Below, piece by piece: positions 36,758-49,030 of a stretch of 64,000 nucleotides of DNA. The notes below the pieces were generated by a model. That model did no database searches, was not told the DNA's origin, and saw nothing but the letters and a program-made list of their open reading frames with translations. Made by a program: the position numbers and the translations under genes. The stretch comes from Typhlomys cinereus (lineage: Eukaryota; Chordata; Mammalia; Rodentia; Platacanthomyidae), in assembly GCA_023101885.1 (NCBI GenBank), contig JALPQD010000293.1, forward strand, positions 1,531,861-1,595,860. Direction: 5' to 3'. The number at the start of each line of letters is the position of its first letter. Position 1 is the stretch's first letter.

Positions 36758-37002
36758 AATAGAGAGAGAATAGAGAGAATACTGTGTGTCCCTGTGGAGG
36801 AACAAGGGTGACTTCAGGAGTCATCCTGGACAGCTTCTACCTCCTTTTTGTTTCACTTTGAGATTTCCCAGGCTCCACGCACTAGGAGGGAAGTACAGGC
36901 CACTGACATTTCTGTCTGTTGTTTTTAATGGGACCTGGGATTTGAACTCAGGACCTTCTGCTTGGAGGCAGAGTCTTAACCCCTGAGCCATCATTCCAGC
37001 CC
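36641..37002 (-). repeat. tRNA-headed SINE, older subfamily, minus strand
   Basis: The head, ending at 37002, reads in complement GGGCTGGAATGATGGCTCAG and GGTCCTGAGTTCAAATCCCA. The body shares blocks with the young family (GCCTGTACTTCC..., GGAGGTAGAAGCTGTCCAGG). It ends like the copy at 21.7 kb: GACTCCTGAAGTCACCCTTG, then CCTCCACAGGGACACACAGT, before a CT/CA microsatellite. No clear target-site duplication. The 160-codon minus-strand frame that crosses the head is fortuitous. Confidence 0.75.
36661..36778. repeat. Compound (TG)n/(AG)n microsatellite
   Basis: A TG run at about 36662-36690 passes into a long, slightly interrupted AG run up to about 36778, in the tail position of the minus-strand SINE. 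Confidence 0.95.
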
Positions 37003-37533
37003 AGTAACAAATATTTTTATTCATTTTTCCAAGCTTCTCAAAACTTTTCCACCTGTTATTACCACCTATCAAAGGCGCTTTACCAACCATTAACCACCAG
37101 GAAATAAACAATGGACACAACCTATCGCAAAGTCCTTTATTTGTTTCGTCAGCCCATCTATATATACTGTGTTTTATGCTCTGCCCTCTCCTCCTGCCCT
37201 GGCAAACAAATTTGCTCTTCTCACTACAGACATTTTGGGCTCTTTTAGTGATTCTACTTACTTTCTCTAATGAAATACATTTGTTCCTGAGAAAGTAAAA
37301 CATTCCATTTTAATCACAAACTCTCTTTATGTTAATTTATTCACGTCAATATTCAGAAATACTTAAGTACCTCATTTTGAGAATCTTATTTTGAACCAAT
37401 GTATTGCTCCATTTTTTGGTTCCTCTTTATGGAAATCTTTGTGTATATTGCCTCACTTTCATCTTTCCTACTCACTGCTAGGCTTGTTTCAGTGTCAATC
37501 TGTCTTTATCGTGTGAATGTGCTGTGTGCATGA

Positions 37534-37536
<3 letters not shown>

Positions 37537-37573
<37 letters not shown>

Positions 37574-37701
37574 TTCAAGGACACTTCTGTGGAATAAGTT
37601 CTCTCCTTCCCCATTATGTGGGGTCCCAGGATTGTTAAACTCAGATCACACGACTTGCACAGCAATGCTTTTTCCAGCTTAGTCATCTCATTGGTCTCCA
37701 G
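37537..37701 (-). repeat. B3/B2-type SINE with (TG)n, minus strand
   Basis: Minus-strand CTGGAGACCAATGAGATGAC gives a degraded A-box region and GATCTGAGTTTAACAATCCT the B-box region. A TG tract (37541-37571) lies at the 3' end. Confidence 0.5.
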
Positions 37702-37744
37702 TTATGTTTGCCCTCCATTATATCACTAAACATTTTAAAGACAC

Positions 37745-38640
37745 CAAATGACCTCTACCCAGTCATTTATAACCTGATCATACCATTGTGCTCTTATGCT
37801 TACAACCTGCCAGTGGATTTACATTCAGAATAGCACTCCCAAAGTTTCACTTTGGCCAACATGTCTATGTTAGTTCTAACTTCATATCCCTTTGTTGGTT
37901 TCCTATCCTCCTGGTGATTTAGCAAAATCTCAGGGATATTTTGCACCTTCACCTAGCATGGCTTTCCTGTTCCTCACATACACTGCAGAAGGGCTCCTCT
38001 CCTTTTTCATTTGGATGGCCTACCTATGCTTTTCATGCCCTATGTCTTTACCTTACCCAGATGCAAGTCAATCATGCTTTTACCCTTCTATAGTTTTCTA
38101 CTAATTGCTTGTCATTAGTTAATACTATATTAAATTATTGACATTCTCACATAATATGAAATACAGGAGATAACTTTATTTGAAAGTGAACTTTCAATAT
38201 TTTGTTTAATTTTATCATCTTTGTATCACTTGTCTTATACTGGTTAATCTTTACAATTTATAGTAGCAGATAAAAAAATAAATATTTGAATCTTTGAACT
38301 AGTTAACCAATTACCTTTGTTTCCAGGAATTGTTTGCTCTAAATTTTGCTTTTATAAGTAATATATAATTTTCCCCAGTGCAAACAAAAATGTTTTTAAA
38401 AATAATCATTTTCATCTTTTTCCTTATTCTGCAATCAAATCTCTATAATCATTATACTAACCAAGACTTGGATAGACAACAAATCTCATTTTTTCACTAG
38501 TTTAACTTGCTTGAAATTATAAATTCTTTCTACTTGAAGGAAGCTACTGAGAACAAGGAATGGATTATAAATAACTCAGTATCTAACCCCATAGTAATTG
38601 ATACTAGACAGGCAATGAATGATTATGGAATGGTAAGTAT
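37745..38640 (+). repeat. L2 LINE 3' relic, plus strand
   Basis: CTTACAACCTGCCAGTGGAT, TTCAGAATAGCACTCCCAAA, GGCCAACATGTCTATGTTAG, and later ATGGCTTTCCTGTTCCTCAC and a terminal GACAGGCAATGAATGATTAT follow the order of the L2 3' region as I remember it ('cttaaaaccctccaatggcttcccat ... ctgttcctc ... caataaatgaatgaatg'). The middle (38110-38560) is too diverged to confirm, so continuity is inferred. Confidence 0.45.
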
Positions 38641-39159
38641 GTAATATAATCTTAGTATTTATTACATTGACATGACTGAGATATATGGAACACATTACGG
38701 AAAAAATAAATTACCTTGAGGGAAAAAAGCACTCATTTTACCTCTTTTCACTTTCCTAAATGTTCAGCTTCAACCTCAAAAATCTTTCCAGTTCTTCAAC
38801 ACACAGCACATGCACAAATTATTCACACATACATACTTTTGTTTTGCTTTTGGAGCTTATTTTATTTATTTGAATTTATTTGTCATATTCAATGATGCTT
38901 CATAAAGATAATATTATTCAAATATATAATGCACCTTGACAATATCTCCCACCATTTCTCTATATTCCCTCTTCTCCTCTGGCTAGACTTCTTCTCCAAG
39001 AAAAATCTCATATATTCTTTGATGATGCTATTCATCCATATAAAACCAAGATTCATAAATGAGAGAAAACATGCAATATTTGTCCTTCTGCATCTCAGGT
39101 ATGCCGCTTAATATGATAATACTCATTACTTTTCTTCATTCTGTGTGTCACTTGACACA
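38641..39159. other. Non-coding AT-rich DNA
   Basis: Nothing recognised. Confidence 0.45.
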
Positions 39160-39720
39160 CAGCAACTTGATAAGGATGAAGAGCTTGCTTTGCCTCACAG
39201 TTACAGGGTGTGATCCCATCATGGGGGGGGGATATGGCAGAGGAGCTACAACCTTCTGGTCACATGACATCCACAGTCAGGAAGCAGAGAGAGATGAATG
39301 CAAGTGTTTGGCTGGTTTCTCATTTTTATGCAGTCCAGGCATGAATATCCTGTATCTCAGTTTCTTAATTTTTTATGTTTATTATTTATTCAATTGTGTG
39401 TGTATGCCATGTGTGTATGTATGTATGGGTGTGTGTGTAGAACCACGGACGAATTCGGGAACCACCATGGACCTCCTCCACCTCCTCCTTGTACTCTGCC
39501 CCTGGATTCACAGGCTCTGCCCTACCAGGACCAGAAACACAGGCCACCCGGCTTCCGCCTAGCATCTATGCATGGGGTCTAGGATCCAAACTCAGGACCT
39601 TCCGCCTGCAAGGCAGAGGCTTAACCCCTGAGCCACCTCTCCAGCCCCCTGTATCTCAGTTTCTAAGGAATCTTTCTTCTCTCTGAATCTTTTGAGCCAG
39701 GCCTCCACTGTAGCATTTCT
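39160..39720 (-). repeat. Older rodent interspersed repeat, split by a young SINE
   Basis: GCTTTGCCTCACAGTTACAG, GATCCCATCATGGGGGGGGG, CTGGTCACATGACATCCACA, GGAAGCAGAGAGAGATGAAT and GGCTGGTTTCTCATTTTTAT match the antisense order of a common rodent repeat with a 'gtcaacttgac' start, of L1 3'-end or MaLR LTR type. A young SINE sits at 39366-39648 inside it. Confidence 0.55.
39366..39648 (-). repeat. Young tRNA-headed SINE, minus strand, perfect target-site duplication
   Basis: This copy is close to those at 25.3, 34.6 and 61.5 kb. CTCTCCAGCCCC closes the head at 39648, with the B box in the complement of GGATCCAAACTC. The tail is ATTATTTATTCAATTGTG. The 16-bp direct repeat CTGTATCTCAGTTTCT lies at 39350-39365 and 39649-39664. 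It interrupts an older repeat, which dates it as the later insertion. Confidence 0.9.
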
Positions 39721-39914
39721 TTTAGAACAGCCATTATGCTCTGGTTAAAACATTCTAGGTCTTTTCTTGCCCAGAGTCCAAATTCTTCTACATTCTTCCT
39801 AAAGACACCTGAAAATTCCATGATCAGATTTACAAGCTATCTTGGTAACAATTTTATGGGTTAGCTACCTTTCCAATTGTTTCCAAAAAAAAAAATGTCA
39901 AAAGGACTTAAAGA

Positions 39915-40190
39915 CCAAAAGATTTGCTTTGCTCACAGTTTCAGGATGGTTAGCCATGACAGGTGCAAGTGACTATGGCAGAAGGCTGAGGCATGTGATC
40001 ACATGGGACTCATAGCCAAGAAGCCAAGAGAGATGAAATGCCAGTGCTCAGATTGCTTTCTATTCAATTCAGGGTTAAAGTCCATGGAATGTGCTGCGGT
40101 TAACCTAGAAACTCCTCCACAGATATTCCCAAAGATTTGTTTCCTAGGTGATTTTTAGGTCTGGTCCAGTCGACAAAATATTTAAGTATC
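39915..40190 (-). repeat. Second copy of the older interspersed repeat
   Basis: TTGCTTTGCTCACAGTTTCA, GGCATGTGATCACATGGGAC, CCAAGAGAGATGAAATGCCA, GTCCATGGAATGTGCTGC and AGGTGATTTTTAGGTCTGGT continue the same consensus order as at 39.16 kb and extend further, to the GTCGACAAA that corresponds to 'gtcaagttgacaaa'. Confidence 0.55.
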
Positions 40191-40540
40191 ATAAATGATG
40201 CCCAATTGCCTTTATGGCAGAATAAATCTCTGTCATGTAGAAATGCCACATTTTTCTCATCCATCTATCTGTAGATGAACACTGTTCTGATTCCGTTACT
40301 TGCTTCTTGTAAATAGTGCTGCAATGAACAGGCATTTGCAAGCAATTCTTTGGGATGACAAAGTAAAATTCATTCAGCATATCCACTCGGGAGTGGCATG
40401 AGTGGGTCATGGGAGAGGGCTCCTACATATTGACTTCAGCAGTGACTGGACCAGTGTGTATTCTTACCATAGGTACAGAAAAAAATGACTTTTCCCCGGA
40501 TCCTTCACATCATCTGCTGTTGTTCATAAAAGCATTTCTG
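40190..40540 (-). mobile_element. L1 ORF2 3'-terminal relic, minus strand
   Basis: Plus-strand TTCTCATCCATCTATCTGTA, GTAAATAGTGCTGCAATGAA, TCCACTCGGGAGTGGCATGA and ACCAGTGTGTATTCTTACCA match the familiar antisense L1 ORF2 3' end in order. The translated minus strand contains YSAIK, as in the 'YYSAIKKNE' near the L1 ORF2 C-terminus. The frame is broken and truncated. It may extend to about 40700, but the match fades. Confidence 0.7.
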
Positions 40541-42922
40541 AGAAGGTTCTCATAGTCCTCCAAAATTCTTAGTAGACACTGTGTAGAGAATGTTTCAACT
40601 TTTTTTTCCTGATAATATCCTTGTCTACATAATATGGAAATAGAGTTACCTGTTTATAGGACAATTCTTTTTGTATTTACCTTTATATTGCATCCATTTC
40701 AATCACCAGCTCTACTCATTTGCTGATATGCAACCTTTGGCTGAAAATAAGTGTATTCTCTTGTCTTAAATAGAATTTAGGCACTCCTATGTTGTAGATT
40801 TCAAGGAGAAGGACAGGAAGTATTCAAAACTTTAAAATGTCTTTATTAATCATCACCAAGAGCAATGGCAAATACTGGTTCAACCAAATTTTCACAGATT
40901 AAATACAGAATATCTTTGCAGAGAATTTATTGGAGAAAGGATAATGTTTTTCTAATTGCAGAAACTCGGTATTTCCCACTGGACTTAAAGAAGTCTTTAC
41001 TTTACTTTGGGAATCAAGCAACAGCTGCCCACCAACTGCAGAGTCTTCACACTCGCAGGCCTCTCACACTTCATTGAGAAACAGCTTTTGGGTCAACATT
41101 TCTTACTTCTTCAGCCATTAATCAGACATCACAATTTTAAAGTCTCTTTCTCATGTAGTCTGTTATACCCAAGTACCTCCCCACTATTTTGTAAAAGACA
41201 GTACAAAGAATACAAGGAATTTATTATTCGAAGTGAAGCAAAGCAAAATCTTCATCTCTTTCAGTCAGTTGTGCTAATGTGGCCCAAAGAACTTAAAAAT
41301 AGAAAAATGTACTCTGAAGTTAAAACCATGATCAGTGATTTAATGGCAATGGGTAGGGCTTCTGAAGCTTACAAAGTATACCATATACATGGATAGGGAA
41401 AGATTATTTTAATTCATCTCTGTGCAAGAAGAAATTTTGAATATGGCTAAATCCCAGTCACAGAGGATAATTTATTATTCTAATTTTGTTAATTTTTGAC
41501 ATGTACCTTACTTTTTATGAAGTCAAAGAAATAGTATCATGGATATTGGAAACCTCAAATTTTTCATGCTGAAAAAAATTTCCTGCCATTAGGTGCAAAA
41601 CTTGGCACATAACATGCAAATACAGAAAGAATAAGGAGGTAACTACCTAGCATACTCATGAGATGATCCACTGGCACAGATAATGAGACAAATAAGCATA
41701 TAATAGCACATATTAGATGAGACTAAGATGGGCTTCCAGTGATCCAAGGTTCCCAAGCAGAGGGTACAGATAGTCATACCAAACTCCCTGACTGAACTCA
41801 CTGGTTATTGAAACTGCCATTCTTTCTTATGATCTGAATATGATTGTTTTAAGATTAATAAGGACTTCTCATACAAAATACCAGGTAAAAAAACAGGAAT
41901 TGAGCTTCTGATCCATGCTATTCTCTTACTACCTATGATTCATTCACACCCAGAGGGCAAATGCATGACAGATTGTAGGGCTTTAAAGGCAAAGAGACAG
42001 CAGAACCTGGAGACTGTACTTCTCACACTTACACCGGAGGATATGGGGAAAGAGGTCAGAAATTGTGCTAAAGAAACTGCAAAGAACGGCATTTGTCAGA
42101 CTATGAGACCCACTTCTACTTAAAGAAAGGTTGTTATAAAATCGCTGACATTTTCATCCTCCAGACTTGGAGCTTTTGCATCACTATAAACACTCCATGT
42201 TTTGTTGGCCTTACTGTTAAGCAAGAGTTGGTTCCTCCTGGCTTTGGCCTCATAATAAGTTGTCCCTCAAAATCATGCCTTGGTAAACATTAGTTCTAAT
42301 CTCTTTCTTTCACCTGAAATGCAAACTTTGTCCCAAAATGAAATAAATTAACAGAAGTATAATTTTTAAAAAGGAAATTATACACATCTGTAAGACAAGA
42401 TTTTAATTGTTAATAAGAAAAACACATTTTATACCCTGACAAAATACTACATACTTACAAATGAAATCATACAAAAGCGTACAAATCATAACTAAATTCC
42501 AACGACAGAAGTTTCAGCCATCTTAACCTGAAGTCATATTTTATTTCATTCTAATTCCATTGCAAAGATTAAAAAATCACTACATTGATTTCATGATCCC
42601 TCAAGCATGATCCCTGACTCAGGTATCTCTACAAACACCCATGAACCTTTCAGGACCATGTCTATGTGAAGATGTTATTTACTCTCACTTGCTTGTGGCA
42701 CGATGATGTCATCAATCTGAAAGCTCAATGACAGCACGCTTGCATGTCTTTTTGATAAAAGTCTTCTAGACTTTAATTTATAATAAGGGAAATATAAATG
42801 AAGCATGATCACAAGCAAAAACCTCCTTCGAATCTCAATAACTTTCAAGATAACTATACAAACCATGAAACCAAGAACTTTGAGAACCAGTATCTAAAAG
42901 CTTCAGTTTCAACACATCCTCC
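40541..42922. other. Non-coding DNA with one 130-codon open frame
   Basis: The plus-strand frame 41007-41396 resembles no family I know. It has no visible domain, start context or splice signals. I treat it as chance. Nothing else was recognised. Confidence 0.4.
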
Positions 42923-42943
42923 TACACACACACACACATACAC

Positions 42944-42999
<56 letters not shown>
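42923..42999. repeat. (CA)n microsatellite
   Basis: CA dinucleotide with CATA interruptions in the first half, then about 20 uninterrupted units. Confidence 0.95.
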
Positions 43000-43003
<4 letters not shown>

Positions 43004-46000
43004 CATAGTCTTTTCTATGACTTTCTAAGATCTGCCAAGCAAATGAAAACTTGCTTCAAAACTAGCCATGGTTCCACCTCATGGAAGCAAGTATTTTTTC
43101 TCACATTCTATTCTAAAACCCCCTACACCTGCCATGTTTTCTTCTGCCCTTGAGTCTTCTCCACATGGGTCCCTGAGATGTATGGAAGCCTGCTTTCTGT
43201 GTGGACTACTGCAGATGTTCACGCTATTCTCCACATTTTCATTTTCATTCACTGACTTCCCGTCCCTCCCCACATATTTCTGCAGGAAAGCATGTGCTAG
43301 GCCTCCAAACTCCCCTGGGTCTGAGGAGCCACATTGGTCAATCACAGGACATTATCTTTTAGAGATACCTACACAGTGTGTGCTGACATGTGAAGAGCCA
43401 ACTCCAAAGATATTCTGGAAGTTGAATGGCTGGGGGAAAAGGAAAACATGCTGTGTTCTGTAAGAGAGCTCAGGGCTGACAGCCGCAGAAAGGACCAGCT
43501 TGAATATGCATGGCTTAAGGTCACCCTGGAGGAATTCCATTTTCATGGATTTTATCATCCTTTCTCTCTGAGTAGGAATTTGTGCATAATCTTTGTCCAT
43601 CGTCTTGTCTTATAACTAATGTTTTTGTTGTCTCGAACTGCTTTGTGAAGCCTCTGCTTTCGAAAAGTTTGCAATTTTAAAAAAATATTATTTTTCTTTT
43701 GTGTACTTTTTTCTTACAGAGCCAGTAGTTTCTCAGAAGACCTGATTCTGTTTCTCAACCTGGGTGGATTGTTCTTCCTCAGAACTCTGGGAGGATTCTA
43801 GTCTTTCCTGTATTCGTTCAAACTGCTTGCTTGAAATGTTTCCTTCCCTAGTACATCTTAACAGTTTTCTTATATCTTCATTACTTTGATGTGTGTAGCA
43901 TTTCTTCATTTACGTTATAAAAGGAAATGTTATGCTTATTCTTCTACCAGTTTGCCTTTTGAGATTTGAAAAGGCAAATGACTTAAAGATACAAAATGAA
44001 GATAATTCCATACCTGAAGTCTGAAGTTTCTCATTTAAAAATATTAGAATCACTGATGTTTCTTACTAAGAAAGACACAGAACTATGTGGGGAGGGACGG
44101 GAAGTCAAAGGAAAAGTATGAAATCTCCATAATGTCAGAAATTCGATGAAACAAGGAACTGTAAATGTGTAGGCACTTCTTAGAGACACTAAACAAATCA
44201 GAAAGAGCTGTCAGCTCAGAGTCCTCCGGAAGTGAGCAGCTTTTCTTGTTCATACTGGCATTCCCACTTAAGTTGCAGCCACGAAGAATTAAGGATTCCA
44301 TTGCTTTCTCCAGAAATTAAAAAGAATGCAATTCAAAGATGAAATATGACTTTCAGATTGAATTTAATTACTTAACAGTTCATTAGACATTTTCAAGGAA
44401 TTACTTAGTATTGGTAGAGTTAACACTTTTCTAATTACCCAAATGGCATAATAGAATTACAAAGGTAAAAGAGTTAAAATGACATGAGCAGTGATTTGTG
44501 AAGCTCAATGTCCTCTGGCCCATCAATCATGATGGGTTACATTGTTAACATTTAAATTGGCACATATAAAAGAAACAAAAGAGCACACTGAAGCACATTC
44601 ATTATGTCATCTTGGTCTGTTTTACAAAATAATTATAGCCATATTTGAGAGTCAGAGATGATAATTTTGTACAATTTTCTGTAATGAAAAGAAAGTACTT
44701 TTTATACCTTTGTTTTAGCATTTTAAATTCAGTTAGATACATTTTTATTATAAACAATATGCAACTTACATGATATAGATAAACATTGTTTACATTTTAT
44801 ATGATTTTTCTGTGAGTTACTTAATTTAAAAAATAAACAGACCAAGGCCTATCTATTTATGTTTAAACATGCCTAAGAAAAGAATAGCAATTAAAATAAT
44901 ACATCTCTCATTTAGGAGATTGAAATAAGAGAAACAATTAATGCCAAAAACAGAACTTCTCTATAAGAAGTAATATTATATGCCTCCATAGCAACAGAAG
45001 CCTGCTTGTCCATGAAATTAAAACCATTCCTACTCTCTTGTGACCTATTCTCGTGGATCTAAGTAAATCTATGGTATTCATCTCATTCACTTCAAACCCA
45101 TCTTTCTAAAATGCAAAAGCAGGAGGGTACAATGGGTTGCCACTTTGACCTATGTCATTTTCCAAAGTCTTCATCTTTAATAAAAATCACATTATACATA
45201 AATATGCAATACATAGACTGTCCTATGCAAAGAGAGTTATTTTTCTTGAAAGGATGCATTTCTCTCTATTCTTATTTTCAAAGTATTCATATTAGAGCAA
45301 ATCTGGAGGAAAAGTAATACCTAAGAAAGGAACACTGCTATTGTCTCCTATTGGGGTCATTCTGACTGCTCTAGTATGTTGGGAACTGTTTATTAAAATG
45401 ACCAGGTCATTTCTCAAGTAAGCGCTGCACATTGTTTCTTCCCAGGACTGTAATAACGTATACTCTCCTAAGGGCTTATAACAGCTCCATAATAAACATT
45501 CATTTTATGCCAATTTAAAAAGTAGATATGAAAAGACACTACCTGTAGCCAGCAAAAATAAAGAAATCATTAAAATGCTGATACAGATCACTCTGAAGAC
45601 TGAACCATGAAAACTGACATATCACTGGCATTCAGTAGATTTAGTTTTTAAATGTAATAACAGTTTTAAATGTTTTTCTGTCTATTGATTTTTTTGTAAT
45701 ATTACCAAATATATTTCTATGGCAACAATATACATACATGAGCTTCATGGTGTTTAAAGTATCTGCACAATTTTTTGTTAATGGCCATATCATAATTGAA
45801 TTAAAATATAATCATTATTTAATCGCTTCCCTTCTAAATTCTGATACTGTTTTATAAAGGTTGCAGAGGGTGTCTAATTACCATTATTTGCATTTTTTCT
45901 TATTGCTGTGAGCACAATGCTTGGCTCATGCAGCATGTCAAAAAAATGCACTGCATAAATGACTCATGGATGAGCAAAGTAATAAATGTGGGTCTTAAAT

Positions 46001-47147
46001 TTTCTAAGTAAAGAGCATGCTTATTTACAGTCAAAGTTTAAGTCAAGTCGCTTATGTGCTTTTTCTCTGAAATATAACAAAGAGAAAGCATGCGTAATTG
46101 CTAAGTAGATTCTATTCCACATGTTTTTCTAACACACACCTCTACAGAAGTGTCAGTATTTTGAGAAATAGTAAACCTCACCAATATTATGACAGAATTA
46201 AAAAGTGCTTGATATCATGCTGTAACTGTGCATTCTATCTCTTATAAGTGTATAGAGTCATAGTGGAATCTCCTTTGTATACTATTCAAATCTCAAAATC
46301 CTCTCTAGAATTTTCTAAATGGGCTCTATTAAGTATCTGTTGGACATTTCTATCTAATCATGGTGGAGAATATGCAAAATCTTGAAACAGCCAAAAAAGT
46401 ATAATCTTACATAGTAATCATGATGATCAAAAAATGCAAAAAGTTTCTTCCACGATGAGAAAACACTTCGTGGCTTACTCTCCAGCTGAGATAAATGGAT
46501 GTAATATTTCCACCAGCTGTAAGGGAGGTAGCTTTCTCACCCATGGCCGACATGGCAGCATCCCTCCCTATTCTCAGCACAGTTTCTTCCTTGTTTAACA
46601 AACATCTTGGACACTCTCCAGGTCCCAGGTTTTCTCATCTTGGGAAGCTAGCCAGTTATTCACAAGAGCCCAAAACAAGTGGTCAGATGTATAGCATTCA
46701 AGAAAATAATTATTTCCCTTATGAGTGACTTAAGATAGTGGAAATACAGTATGTGTTTCCAATTGTAAATTTCTTCATAGACTAACAGAATTTATAAAAG
46801 CCCAATTGAGTTTTTCAAAGGCTATGTCTACTACGTAGAAAATTATGCACCAAGTCACAAAATCATGTGTGTCAGTAAATCTTATTTAACTTGTAAATGC
46901 TCATAGACTCACAATGAACATACTGTATAGTCACTCAAAAAGAATAAATTCTATCTACATCGTGAGAGATTACTCGACAAAAAATACCTTGAAATATTTT
47001 CCATGATGTTTTCCCATTTTCCCATTTTACTTTCCTGTCAACTCTAAGGATTCATTTTCCTGGGAGAGTCTAGAAAGCAACATACTCTGGTTTCGAACAT
47101 ATTTTCACTGATTTTAGCTCAAGTTTTCCCAAGATAAGATGCGAATA
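43000..47147. other. Non-coding DNA; overlapping open frames at 43.07-43.60 kb
   Basis: At 43068-43463 the plus strand is open for 131 codons, and the minus strand is open over 43079-43345 and 43352-43600. Neither product shows a recognised domain, and open frames on both strands fit chance in a GC-richer patch. At 45905-45960 a worn L2/MIR 3' end (GCACAATGCTTGGCTCATGC) is possible. No other feature was seen. Confidence 0.4.
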
Positions 47148-47520
47148 TTTTTTTTTATTTAAAAAAAATTTTTATTATTATGTCAGCTCATACAAACTTA
47201 ATAGGTACACCAGTTCCCTCCCTCCCTCCTCCTCCCCCCGAACCCCCTGCTCCCCCTCCCCTCACCCCTCCCGTGCCTCCCTCCCCAAGTCCCAGAGTCC
47301 TTTCTTGTGCATGCCTGACTCTCCTCTGAGCCCTCCTCTCCGATGACGTACAAGGACCCAGTGGCCTTTCCCTGAACCCTTTCCCATGTTCCCCTTAAGT
47401 ATAGGAACACTACTGTGGCTGCCAATCCCTTGCCTCTAAGGATCTTGGTGCCTTTAGCAGATGCTAGACTTTGTGAGGTCAATAGTGTGTTGGACATTGC
47501 TCAGGGCATGCAAAGTCCAA
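47148..47520 (-). mobile_element. L1 3' UTR and tail, minus strand
   Basis: The minus strand ends CTATTAAGTTTGTATGAGCT followed by an A-rich tail. This is preceded by a long G/A-rich tract (complement of 47215-47290) and, upstream, TGGGTCCTTGTACGTCATCG. The same ordered words occur at 61.87-62.12 kb and, in part, at 63.93-64.0 kb. A homopurine tract before a short A-tail is typical of rodent L1 3' UTRs. No ORF2 is attached, so it is 5'-truncated. Confidence 0.75.
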
Positions 47521-48724
47521 TTATGATTGAAGAAGCGAATATTTTGAGCAATATTTTGCTTGTTCTCTGTAAACAATGAACAAAATTACAAAATGTACTA
47601 TGAAAAGCAAGAGGGAGCCAAACCACAATAAACCCAAACTGTTTTTAAACTCATTTTGTTTATTTTCTTAGTTTTCCTACTATTGATAGGATTCTACCAT
47701 AATTGGCATTAAGTTTGGAAATATCTGCTTAAAACTTTGGAAGCTTTGCTATCTATTCTCCACAAAAGAGTCTCTTTGAATTTTGTCTTTGAAAAAAGTA
47801 ACAAATATTAACTAAGTGGGAGTAGTAGTGGACACGACTACATGATGAAGTTTGACAGGATGTTAATCATTTGATCAAAAATATGAAGCAACTTTACGAG
47901 AGCAAGAAGATATAGCACTTATTCGATTGTGGTGACCCATGTTTAACCATAGAGTGTGCTACAGATCACAGCTCCACTGCATATTAAAACCATGCTGCTA
48001 TCACACTTACTAAACCTACTGTTCCAGAAAGCTTTTCTGGATCTTTCTGTAAGTGTATTGATTCCAACAGAGCATATTTTCTGCACATTTGTTCTGTGGT
48101 TTTGCATTTGTAAAGAATATCTATGAAGGAAGAATTTTTATATAAATTTTAATGTATCCCACTTTTTTATTTAAAAACTGTTCCTAAACAGTTCTCTGCA
48201 GAGTTCTAGTATAGCATTAAAATACTCATATGCCACACAAATTAAATGACAAAGAGTGTAGCAAGAATATTTATTTCAGACTTTTGCTTTATCTTCCTGA
48301 AGTGAATTGTAAAAGGCACATTATAAGTCTTTGTAGGCCACTTACAAAAGAGGCTTAATTCATATTGGATCAGGTGGGGATGTCTGTCTTCACTCTTACT
48401 TCCTGATATTGCACAAATCTACATAACTTAAACATTACAGAACGCAGCATGTTTAACATTTTGTGTTTTGTTAATTGTGATTTTCTTTTTTTAATTACTT
48501 GGCCATAGAAATAAACTAAAAAATTTTTAACAAAACAGCATTTTGCTAGGAAAAAAATCTTTACTTTATAATTTCTTTAGTGTTCAGTAACCTTTATTTC
48601 AGAAATAAGAAAAGGAAAATAAGAAAAAAAAGGAAAGGAAAACCAACAATTTATCATCCCAGAGGAAAGAATGGATTTTTTTCAGTCACCAACTTTTTTT
48701 TAAACTTTGTCTATCTAGTTCGTT
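47521..48724. other. Non-coding DNA
   Basis: No repeat or gene recognised. A purine-rich run lies at about 48600-48645. Confidence 0.45.
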
Positions 48725-48978
48725 ATTTTTGTGTGTGTGAATGTGTGAATCAGAAGGCACTATGTCCTTGTGAAGGACCAAGGGTAACTTTGGGAATCAC
48801 CCTGGATTACTTCTGCCTTTTTTTCTTTGCTCTGGTATTTCCAAAGCTCTGCCCACCAAGGACAGAAGTACAGGCTGCCACCATTTTTCCCTGGTGTTTT
48901 TAAGTGAGACTTGGGATGAGAACGCAGAACCTTCTGCTTGCAAGGCAGAGTCTTAACCCTGAGCCATCTCTCCAGCAC
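48725..48978 (-). repeat. tRNA-headed SINE, older subfamily, minus strand
   Basis: In complement it reads GTGCTGGAGAGATGGCTCAG, then CAGAAGGTTCTGCGTTCTCA, then a body with GGCAGCCTGTACTTCTGTCC, and the older-subfamily end (CCTTGGTCCTTCACAAGGAC, ACATAGTGCC), closing with a short CA-rich tail. Diverged, with no clear target duplication. Confidence 0.7.
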
Positions 48979-49016
48979 AGGCCCTGTCTTCTTTTTTAAG
49001 CACAGAACCTTGCAAT

Positions 49017-49030
49017 TTTTTTTTTTTTTG
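49017..49030. repeat. Poly-T run
   Basis: Run of about 14 T residues. Confidence 0.9.

Noticed and set aside
36821..37303. 160-codon open frame on the minus strand
   Set aside because: Its C-terminal half is the translation of a SINE head and body, and the rest has no recognisable features.
40541..40720. Extension of the L1 ORF2 relic
   Set aside because: Recognisable L1 words fade after about 40540, so I did not extend it.
41007..41396. 129-codon open frame on the plus strand as a small gene or exon
   Set aside because: No recognised domain, no supporting splice or promoter signals, and no similarity that I can recall. Left as non-coding pending a conservation test.
46407..46728. Possible processed pseudogene (GC-richer frames on both strands)
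   Set aside because: Neither translation recalls a known protein, and no A-tail or flanking duplication was seen.
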